Shown piece after piece: positions 23,144 through 32,964 of a DNA stretch of 32,964 bases (its first letter is position 1; each line of letters starts with the position of its first letter). Position numbers and translations under genes: made by a program. The notes beneath the pieces were generated by a model that worked only from the letters and a program-made list of their open reading frames with translations, searched no databases and was not told where the DNA came from. Source of the DNA: Saccoglossus kowalevskii (taxonomy: Eukaryota; Hemichordata; Enteropneusta; Harrimaniidae); the NCBI RefSeq assembly GCF_000003605.2, contig NW_003157252.1, positions 2,562 through 35,525 of the forward strand, read 5' to 3'.

Positions 23144-23170
23144 TTTATTTTATTTTATTTTATTTTATTT
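23144..23170. repeat. (TTTTA)n short microsatellite
   Basis: About five copies of TTTAT/TTTTA in tandem in otherwise AT-rich non-coding DNA. Confidence 0.85.
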
Positions 23171-23427
23171 GCGGATATTTACTTTCCATTTTGTGTATAT
23201 ATTTTCATATGATAGATTTGTCGTTTTGCTTCGACATAATATATTTCGTTTATTTAAATTGCAACATGGTGGGCGGCATGACGAATTACACAATACGTTT
23301 TCCCAGCAAGTTGCCACAATCGATCTCTCAGATTGTATTAGGTTAATCTTCGCGGCCAAAGTGGGGGAAAGGACACAACAGTCGTTGATTTCAAGGAAAC
23401 AAACACAGATTTAACTGTTAACGTTTA

Positions 23428-23548
23428 TTAAAGGGCGGCAGTCGTCGTGCCGCGTCCTGTTCGATATGGGACACACAACGCGTATAAAATACATTGTTTA
23501 TTTACATGAAATTCGACCACGCGCTGCGCGACGACCACCGCGCATTAA
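23428..23548 (+). mobile_element. TTAA-flanked MITE, copy 2
   Basis: A 113-bp element (23432-23544) is flanked by TTAA at 23428-23431 and 23545-23548. It is in inverted orientation relative to copy 1 at 4163-4287 and matches it over its whole length apart from about 6 substitutions and a 12-base deletion. The ends read AGGGCGGCAGTCGTCGTGC and, inverted, TGCGCGGTGGTCGTCGCGC. The open frame overlapping it (23466-23666) is incidental. Confidence 0.8.
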
Positions 23549-26281
23549 CATCATTGCATTATCTGTTGCGCAGCAAGTGATTCGCACATTGTCCTTGCAC
23601 GCATATTCGAAGAACACTGTGGGGATTTTCTCAAATAAAACAGAGATATTTAATGTAGTTGTATAAAATAAAATGAAAAAAAGCGTTTCGTAATGGCGAC
23701 AGGATTCTTGCGGGAGTGATTTCTCCTCTTTCCTGTTAATACAAGCCGCAGGAAATCCTCAGAATTTAGCACCCTGGGAAAAAAATTTAATACTTGGTAC
23801 AGTATTATCTCGTCCAGCGAGTTTGATTAGAAATTTAATTTTAGATAATAGCAAGGTCGAATTTCAAGCAAAATCATTCGGATATATCACTGTATCAATC
23901 TTTCGATAAGATTCTGAGTTATATATATGCACCAAACGTAAAAAAAAACTTCCCTAGGGAGAAGACCAGCCGCCGGCGCGAGACAATGTTACAGTGATAT
24001 TTAGTTTTAATTCTTTATTTTATCTCAAACGCCAATTCAAGTGCAGTATTATTAGATAACACAAGCTATCAACATTAAAGAGATACTTCTCAATTGATTT
24101 TTTTTTCTTTAAAAAATGTCTTGTATTTTATCTGAACAGCGCTTCAGTGGCAGAACTGTCAAGAGATCGAACATTCCTAGCCGAATGAGAGATCTTTCAT
24201 TTTACAATCGTAATCTGCCGTTAGCAATAAAAACCCGAACATCGCGATAAGGCCGCGGTGCCCGAAGCTAAAACAAGCTACATAACATGTATGATGTCGG
24301 ATTTAGATGTACAGTTAAGAATTCTTCCTATACAAGTATCTCTATATTGTATACTGGAAAGATTAAGCTATGATGATGACGACGACAATAATCTTTTACA
24401 ATTGTTCTGTAATGTATTGATACCTGAATGTAAGTACCGACAATGTCCTCGCCACGATGTACTTTAGCGTATGGCGCCTATCTTCTGTCAAAAGTCAAAC
24501 AGGTGTCGCCAACGGTAATACGGCAACGATTGGAGGTTTCAAAATAGATAGACACGCGTAAATGATCAACATAGCAAATGTGCAGAAACATTTTAGAAAT
24601 TGTTTGAACATTCGTGTTGTGTTGAACGCGCGTAAGTTACACGTGAAAAAGTACGCATCAAATATAAGAAATGATTGACTATTTAAGAGAAATCAAATCC
24701 AAATTGTGTGTATACACACGCATCATACGCACGCGCACATTCATCCTTGCTAACTGACTCATAATAATAACAATACCGATAAGGGGAAACAATAAATCCA
24801 TTGTGCGTAACAGAAGTAATAATCACCGAGATGAACGGCTCGTATACGTGCATACCGCCGCCTTCTAACCGAAACAACTGATAGTAATCACTGCTTTCAT
24901 CAGCTCATGCCGGTGATGAATCGCCTATGAAGGATTTCTTAGAGGAAATGGAGGAATTAACCCAAAAACCATCATCAGCAATGAGTGTCGGCTTATCATC
25001 TGCGACTATCATTAATTACTTTACCCAGATAAACATTGTCTTTTAATAGGTACACCTAATCTATTTTCTAATCAAATCTGATGTCAGGAATTCGTGTCTT
25101 CTTTAAAACCATAGTGGATCACGTATAATGGATAGTAACATATGGATGACTATTCGGGGAGAATGACAAAATAAATCCCGGAAGTTAAAGTAATCCTCAT
25201 CAGTTGGGAACCCATGGCAACAAACCACTCTAAATTTAAATGAAGTGTGTAGTATGTAACGGCTCTATCAAACCAAGAACGGCGAGTTTTACAGTTGTGT
25301 GTGTGCGCGTGTTTGTTAAATATTTTGTCCGAGTGTTTTGTTTTTAAGTAACTTTCAACTTATCGAATTCGCGACTCGGTTGCAAAGATTCGGACTCTCT
25401 CCATGTATGGATTCATCACTAATTAGTTATTGTGTGATCTTAAAAGATACGCAAATATACATCCCCACCTTTGTATTATTACTCCATATTAGCCATCACA
25501 CAGTGTAACGCTCAGAAGTGATTATGAAACTACTAGTATATGTAGGTTGAAACGAGAGTGTGGCGACGACTCAGAACACTGACGCAATAAAGCAGGAATG
25601 ATCTGAAGTTGTATTAGACATCTCAGTAAGTGCACCTCTCAGAAAAATCTCACTACACACATTCCGTCCAGTCGCGGCATATTCTTAAAAACAAAAATGA
25701 CGTAAAAGTTCAGCACAAACAAACAACGCCAGCCCCATTTATTTATCTTGGAATGACTACAGCCGGGGACTCGGATGAAATTAACATTGGTTGAGTTATA
25801 ATTCAAAAAAACAAAATCGATAAATTCATCAAGTGTTTAAATATTTTGATAACTTCCAATTTATTTCGATCGAGCACTGTGACGAGAGCTGGTTCCATCT
25901 GGGTACCATTATTAATCATCTAATTCTGCGGACTTTTGAAAAGGACATCGGATTATATTTATTCTCTGGGAATTTAATTTTGAGTTAGCAGAAGCTGATA
26001 AATATTGATCTCAATCTTTAACTGGATTTGGGGGAGTTGTCGTACAAGCTATAATTCAATCACACTCCCATGGAATTGTTTTTCGCCCATTCCCGAACAC
26101 AAAGCAACTATTGGTTTCCAGATTAATACCACTTTTAGGGAAGGCAACATAATAGAGCGTTTGAACAATAACAAAGAAAAGCAATTGGGCCGAGTTCACG
26201 GTAGATGTAAAAGTAAACTGAAGCCACTATTTTAATTATACGGAGATGGTACGTGTTGGAGGTGAATAAAAAATAGAAAAA

Positions 26282-26295
26282 GCATGCGCATGCGC
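26282..26295. promoter_or_regulatory. NRF1-type motif GCATGCGCATGCGC
   Basis: It contains TGCGCATGCGC, matching the NRF1 consensus core, in a gene-free AT-rich region. No nearby gene start was found. Confidence 0.25.
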
Positions 26296-29200
26296 CGTAT
26301 AGACTGTGTTCAAAGATTACCTTACCAATAATTATTACGCTGCATTACGCAAAGAAGCGAATTCGCCTCATTTCCTGACGTAGTTAAATTAGGAAATTAG
26401 GAATAAAAAAGGATACAAATATAAAAAAAAAGTTCGTTCTCATATAAACTATTCTCAATGATGGAGTGTCCGGATGGGTTCCGTTAATCTATCTCAAGAT
26501 ATGGCTGTATGATTTTAGCAGATACAAATTGTAATGTTACCGAAAATACGGCTCGACTCCGAATATTCAAATGTTTTGAACCACTGCCCACTGACACCTT
26601 CGCCGTGTTAACTAATACGCACCGAATTTATCAATAGATGGACGTGGGTTAGTGTGATTAGGAATACTCTGTATTTGACTCGTAATTTATTTGGAAATAC
26701 GATCGTCAACTTGAGAAGCTCTCATCAGATATCCGCCCGGTTCAGTCTGTCGCCATCGATAAGTCTATTCTGAATACCCAGCGACCTAGGATGCTAATCC
26801 GAGGTCCTCCGCTAAATGAAGGGCGGATACGGTGACGGCACTCTAGGCAAGAATTGTCCCTACTCAGACGCAATGCGGTACATCGGGAAACGAGTTTACT
26901 AAATCCCCCTATTTAAACATAGAGGGTTGGATAAATAAGGCAAAATACCGTATGTCCGCCAACTATTAAACAGACGAATTTGGAGAGATTTGATATCCCG
27001 CGTATCTTCCTGAAGCAAATTACCCCTGCTGTCAAGACAAGAGTTAACGATCCAGTTAACATGTCTTATTTTCGTTTTATTGAGGTTTTAAGAAAGAGGA
27101 GATTTACTGTTGGCAAGCTTTATCAGATTTAACGTCTTTATTCCAATCAGTCCCATCTCACTATGCCGCGACAGATGTGACTGAATCATCAACAAATCCC
27201 CAGTAACTATCCTAACTTTACAGGAACACCATGTTGTTCCCGGGTCCCGGTTGTTTAAACTAAGCCGAGTCACGTAATTCTTTTGTGTTTTGAATAAAAG
27301 ACACGGTAGCGGTCAATAGACCTGATTTTCACAAGAAGATCTTATAGTAGTGAGTAATTACAACAACAAAAATATGTTCGGCGTAAGTTGAATTCCAAGA
27401 TTTATCATTAAACGCTGTATTTAACCCCCCAAACGTAAAGTCTTTTCGCATTTTTATATTTTTCTTTTCTGAAAACCTTGGACACACTTTTCACATTTGT
27501 TAATAAATATTAAACAAAGATGAATAATATTCGGTTGGTATATTTTGAAATATATCGTAAAAAGCGGGCATTTGTGACCAGGAGTGGAAAATATTGTAAT
27601 AAAACAAAAATGTTATCGGTCAGTGCAAAATCGCGTTTATACATGTACATGTAGTGCCGTTGCAGCAGTCGACAAATACCCCACTCATCCCCGGTGTCCA
27701 AGTTTCAATCCCGGATGGAAAAATAGATAGCCGCGGCGGCGAGTTCATTGGTCCAAGTGTTTAACCTTTGCCCCACTACGTCCGTATTCTCATCAAGTAT
27801 TATATATATTTTATTTATTCAAGGTGCAGATGTCACCGGCCTATAAGTACAAGTAAAATATGCCAAGAATGTATTACAGAGTGTTTAATAACTGTAATTT
27901 GCATGGTAACTAGGATAACAAACCAGAACACAAATAAACAGAAACTTGCATTACAACAATACTAAATATCTATCTTTTTGTCTTTACGTTTCTTAGTTGC
28001 ATAGAAAAAAAAATTGAAAAGTTTCTAACAACAGTCACATTAGTGGTGTTCATTAAATGAATAAATTTATCTATTGTCGAGAAAAATAAAGAAAATTCTT
28101 TAAGAAATATTTTATTCTCAAGGTATTAAAGTTATTGATTTAGGAAGACGAAGACAGTGGTATGAGTGTTGTCGATAATAACAGTTGTGTTGGATAACTA
28201 CCAAGACGACTACGTTGAGGGTCTGTAGACTTAACTGTAACGTGAGCGCCGCCGTGTGATCGCGCGTGGTAGGTTTATACGAGATATATACGAGACAGCA
28301 ACTCGTCATCGGGTTTACCACCATTGTTAGAAAACACAACCATTAGAAAAACTTAACCTTTGTTATTGGCACGTGACTGCATTCGACTCTGCCAAAAATG
28401 GCACTGTGTCGGGTTGACGAAGTCATTAATTGGGGGAGTTGTTGGAATACTCTGTTTCGTATTCAATCAAGTCACTGTAACTCTCAGTCTAATGGCCCTA
28501 ATATTCCTGTTACTAATCCACTATTTCCACGTGCTACTTTTTGACTTACGCTTAATGCCATGTCTTTAAAATAAGAGCCTCATGTCAATTACTATACGTT
28601 CAGACGAACCGGTGATGACAACAGTAATGTCCATTTCTCATAGATAAGAAGATTCCATAAATAGTTTAATTTAAAAAGAATCAGTGTGAAGAAACACGGT
28701 AAAAAGAAAACAAAAACGCATCGGGCAAATGACAGACACATAATATATATTGTACAATCCCAGTTAACAAAAACAAATTATTTGTTAATGATATTTGTTA
28801 TTTTGATTCGTTACAAAGCTCTGTGATTGATAATTAATTGTCCGATTTTTATATTCGTATATACATGCCTTTTTTAAAGCACATCGGAGAATATTTCAGA
28901 AACAACAGTTTGTAAGGTGCACATATAAAGAATACATAAAACAGTTACCGTGCACACAGAATACAGTTGAGTCGATCGTAAATATAATTTATGCGTATAT
29001 ATCATTTATGTCATTGTGTATCTAACGTGAAAGGGGTTTTATTTTTTAATTGAAATATTCCAATTAAAACAAGAGACGCGTAAGCTGATGCTACTACAAA
29101 ACAAGAATAAATATATACGAAACTACATCAACTATTAACTACCATGTGTCGTAGTTAAGATGAATATTAATAATATGGCGGCCACTGACAGTTTAAGCTG

Positions 29201-30204
29201 TCTGCTTGGATGTCATTTTGGGAACGGAGATAGCGGTGTTGCGTTCATTTGCTTCACAACTCGTTCCCGACAGCTCAAATTAATGCCGGCAGCTCGTACT
29301 CGGATTACTGGTTTAATAACTTTTAGAAGGCATATTAATTAATTGATAGTAATTTCAAAATAAACGTACATTTAAGTCCAAGGTTCACAAGTGTGAAACT
29401 TCGTCGATAAATTCTCTTTATTCCTATACACTCAATTCACTGTCGTGTTTTTGTCACAACGGATGTTCACAAACGTGGTTAACGTAACAAGAAAAAGAGA
29501 TTTGTACGATAAGTTATATAATATATGTAAGAAAATTGATTCTTTTCTAAGAGGATCGTTGCCTCAGGAGCAGATGGCTTCAAATAAAGCGTTCGTTTTT
29601 GAAAATTGGAAGACAAGAAAAGACTTAGCTTGAGAAGACACAATTTTATGCGAGGCTAAGCTGAAGATGTATTAAACGAAAGTAGACTGGCAGCGAAGAG
29701 TGATTATAAGGGACGGCAACACAGTCTGTTTCTGTCCCTATTTAATTACGCTAAACTTGATAAAGCTGTGCTGTCCATAGTCCCTGCTATGGGATTTGGG
29801 GAAAATAATCCGGCAGACTTCTATTTAGATTATAATTCCCATTATGGTATCTTGTATAAACCCGTACACTTTGACTAACACACAGTAAATTAGAAAAATA
29901 TTGCAGAAGAATCGACGCTAGAGTAATTGATTTCGCTACTCTCCTGTTTGTAGACATAAACGTCGCTTTTTAGTATTCCAACCCTTTTAATAAGGTTAAG
30001 CTGGCAGGCAGCGATGGGTGTGTAGATTTAATTCAAATGTATTAATTTAATGAAACACACCTCTCTCTCTTCAATTGACTCGGAAAATGTATATATGCTC
30101 AGCAAACATTCTGTGATGAAGGCAATGACGCGTTATGCGATTACTTTCATACATATTTTACACCACCGCAGATGCCTTTGAAACGGGGCGTATTTGCTAT
30201 ATAA

Positions 30205-30226
30205 CAGAGAGAGAGAGAGCGCGCGC
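30205..30226. repeat. (GA)n(GC)n dinucleotide tract
   Basis: A GA run passes directly into a GCGCGC run, a compound microsatellite. The alternating GC part could adopt Z-DNA. Confidence 0.8.
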
Positions 30227-32175
30227 ACAAGAGAGTGAATCTACACAATATATCCCGCCTTTTTCAGGGAATTAAATTTTCAATATTGATGTGATCGTTT
30301 GTTTATAGGGCTGTTACTCTCCTATATTTAACTCAAATCCAACAATTAATCGAATTTCCCACCTGAAGCATACCGGATAACGGCGTTGAGTGATGTTGCC
30401 TCGTCACCGGGCACTTACTTACCCACGTACACATTCAGGTGTTGACGCACTCAGTGGTGACCGTAGTTGCATACGTGTATGATTGTACGATTCCGTGTGT
30501 TTTTCTCCGTCCAAATGTATAAATTCCGGAAAAGAATTTTAAAAATACGATCTTTTCAGAGTAACAGTCCCTTTTAGCTGTTTAATGGAGAGAAAAAGTC
30601 GCCCGCCTCGGCAACTTGAATCCATTCATCATCCGTATCGGCCGCGCAGTGCCGTCACGGGTCGATATGGCACCAACTTCAAAGTATGCTGTTAAACAAC
30701 AAAACTATATTTTCAAATACTGACAATGTTTTTCTTTCATAAGCTAGCAATTGACTAAATATCATAAAATATGGCATGACGCCATAGCGTAATTATTCTT
30801 CACACGTGGTGTCTGACGTTGACCGAATTCCGTCATTCTGACAGAATCCCAAATCCCCAACTCACGTCGCAACCTAAAGATACAATTATCCTTCAATATG
30901 CACGCAACGATGTTAATGTATTCGATCGGTTGTCCCTTTTCGCTTATCACGAAAAAAAAAACACTTTAGTGAAAGTAAAAAACAAATTTCGAATTACTGA
31001 ACTAGTAAATTCCTTTATTCGGTTCTCTTTAACAAGCACTAGACGTATGCGTTTACTACTGTATAATGGTAATCATTTTGAGGCTGACTACTTTGCACGA
31101 AATGAAGGGATAATTTCCCTTATATTACTCGCTCATTACTTCGACCGACCCGTGTCATGCCCAAAATTCAATTAACGATTTTAGGGTCGTAACGAAAACA
31201 AGAAACACAGCGCTGCAGTAATACGGGCGAAGACGTCAAGAACGATGATGATCATTGTTGTGATGAGAAATTATTTCGATACGAAAAATGGTAATTACGA
31301 AAGGATTTGTCTCATAATGTTTACAGCTGTAAGGCCAAACAGGTACAAGAGAAAGTTCATACAGTATTACATCTTCCAAAACAATGAACTACGGTTCCGA
31401 TGAGCATAATAACATCCGTATTTGCCTCTCATTACCATCATTTGTAACACTGACAAGCTCCAATTATCCACCGCCTCCGGTCCAGATAGACCGGTGAGGC
31501 TGAATATAAATTACATGTTTAACTCGGGATTTTACCTTGTATCCTCGCTGCTCCACAAGCACCAAATGTGGATATGTACTGGAGAGTATAGACATCGTCA
31601 TTACTGATTTGATCTTTGTTGTCTTTATCTTTTGGTTACCATGGCGATGATATCACCGATAACCATACCGAGGGATAAATCTGTCTTTGATGGTGTTTGC
31701 ACTATGTTATCGATGCGCAACAACAACATCAATGAATATCAAGTGTTCAAAAGAATACTATATTACCATTATGCGTCATTGACATTGTTTCAATGAGTAT
31801 TGCCCATGCGTTTCGTGAACAATTAATTAGGCAAAGAATAACAAATTCGGCGATGATTTTCATCCGTCCTTTTTGTTGACACTGAGCAATGTATCGGACG
31901 ATAACTGTCAAATACGTTCGTCCATGAATATTGTCCATGCATTGCGTCGACATTGAACAAATAAATCGAATAAGTATTTGATCTGTTTATGCAATGACAT
32001 TTGAAGACAGTGCGATGAGTTTCTGTAATATTGAGGCTTTACACAAAATACACCAGGTTCCATGGTTCATTCACACACAACTACTGTCTTTGAGCAATAA
32101 TAATTGGAAATTGTACAGTAAATTAGTTTTTTGTTTGTCTTTATTTACACAGAGCCATTAAAGACTCTTCACGCT

Positions 32176-32964
32176 GGGTGTCACCATATGTCAACTGCAC
32201 GTATCATTAATGTATTTTCAAATCTACGTACAAAATGGTACACATGTTATTCGTCTATTTTGACATCTCGGCATGGATTGGGATAAGTGATTTACATCTC
32301 AATACCATATGTCACCAAAAAGTGTCATTAGTCGATTTTGACATCTCAGCCTGGATTATCATAATTGAGTTACATCTTCCTACCAAACGTTACAGGAAGT
32401 GCAATTATTCGATTTTGACATCTCGCCAACCTAAGTGTTATAAGTGATTTACATACCAAATGTCACCAGAAAGTGTCATTAGTCGATTTTGAAATATGTA
32501 CATTTAATTGGAATAATAATACATTTACAGCTCTATACCAAATGTCACCAGGAAGTGCAACTTGTCGAGTTTGACATCGCCGCACAGATTGGTGTAGGTG
32601 ATTAACATCTTCATACCAAATGTCACCAGGAAAGGTCATCAGTCGATTTTGACCTCTCGGCACAGATTGCCATACGTGATTTTCAGTTCCATATCCGGTG
32701 TCACCAGAAATTCCTATTCGTCGCATTTAACATCTCGGAATGGGTTTGCATTAAGTGCCATTTGTCAATTTTAACATCTCGCCGTGAATTTTATTTATAA
32801 GTGAGTTACATCTTCATACTAAATGTCAGCAAAAAGAGTCACTTGTCGATTTTGACATCTCGCCATGGATTGTTATAAGTGAGTTACATCTTCATACTAA
32901 ATGTCAGCAAAAAGGGTCACTAAACGATTTTGACATCACGCCGTGGATTCTATTATTAAGTGAA
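32176..32964. repeat. Diverged 78-bp tandem repeat (minisatellite), runs off the window
   Basis: The core TCGATTTTGACATCTCG recurs with its TGACATCTC start at about 32261, 32339, 32416, 32490, 32572, 32650, 32728, 32772, 32853 and 32931. Intervals are mostly 74-82, with one short unit of 44. Each unit also carries AAGTGAGTTACATCTTCATAC and AAATGTCACCAGAAAGTGTC variants. The last two units are the most alike. The open frames at 32235-32447 and 32463-32726 are artefacts of the array. Confidence 0.93.

Larger units (their letters stand above)
13041..23427. other. Gene-free upstream region of SKOR
   Basis: No open frame here carries a recognised domain. The longest (17951-18343 plus, 130 codons; 18281-18703 minus, 140 codons) overlap each other and match chance expectation in a window this size. 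The region includes a short hairpin ACTAGTAT / ATACTAGT at 20042-20063 and a direct repeat AATTCAATTTAAA at 22936 and 22964. It could hold SKOR promoter, 5'-UTR exons and enhancers, but none can be placed from sequence alone. Confidence 0.6.
23549..32175. other. Gene-free intergenic region
   Basis: AT-rich non-coding DNA. Open frames are short and without domains. The only items seen are the GA/GC tract near 30.2 kb, an NRF1-type motif at 26.28 kb, and a weak 131-bp-spaced repeat near 31.8-31.94 kb. Confidence 0.6.

Noticed and set aside
32235-32726. Open frames, or a CRISPR-like array, at the right end
   Set aside because: Units are contiguous 78-bp tandem repeats with no unique spacers, in eukaryotic DNA. 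The frames are artefacts of the array.

Overview
The window is animal nuclear DNA: AT-rich, mostly non-coding, with one intron-containing gene, GT-AG splice sites, microsatellites, minisatellites and small transposon-like elements. The gene is a clear orthologue of the SKI family transcriptional corepressors (SKOR/CORL/Fussel). The short introns and the divergent middle and tail of the protein suggest a non-vertebrate bilaterian, probably a marine invertebrate, but the phylum cannot be fixed from sequence alone. No bacterial-type features (operons, Shine-Dalgarno sites, CRISPR) are present.

The SKOR gene lies on the minus strand. A large first coding exon (11040-13025) carries the Dachshund-homology (SKI/SNO/DAC) domain, the SAND-like Smad4-binding domain and a long low-complexity region. 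Six smaller exons follow (8379-8523, 8123-8215, 7926-7997, 7140-7214, 5514-5588, and 4118 down to about 3661). Exons 5, 6 and the start of 7 each encode one roughly 25-residue coiled-coil repeat, with phase-1 introns at the boundaries. The first 662 codons and the junctions of exons 1-7 read continuously. The last 120 or so residues are not recognisable and two reading frames compete there, so the true C-terminus is uncertain.

Other content by region: 1-2030 has no recognisable gene. 2123-2335 (minus) has the look of a terminal exon but no recognised family. 2470-2608 is a long foldback element. 2700-3260 holds three GCATGCGCA motifs. 4159-4291 (intron 6) and 23428-23548 are two inverted copies of a 113-125 bp TTAA-flanked MITE. 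4850-5075 is a perfect tetranucleotide microsatellite. 13.04-32.17 kb, upstream of SKOR, shows no credible coding gene and could hold regulatory sequence. From about 32.18 kb to the window end there is a diverged 78-bp tandem repeat.

Nothing here amounts to a clearly new biological system. The points most worth checking are the TTAA MITE family (one copy sits 40 bp from a splice acceptor), the SKOR C-terminus, and the foldback element.
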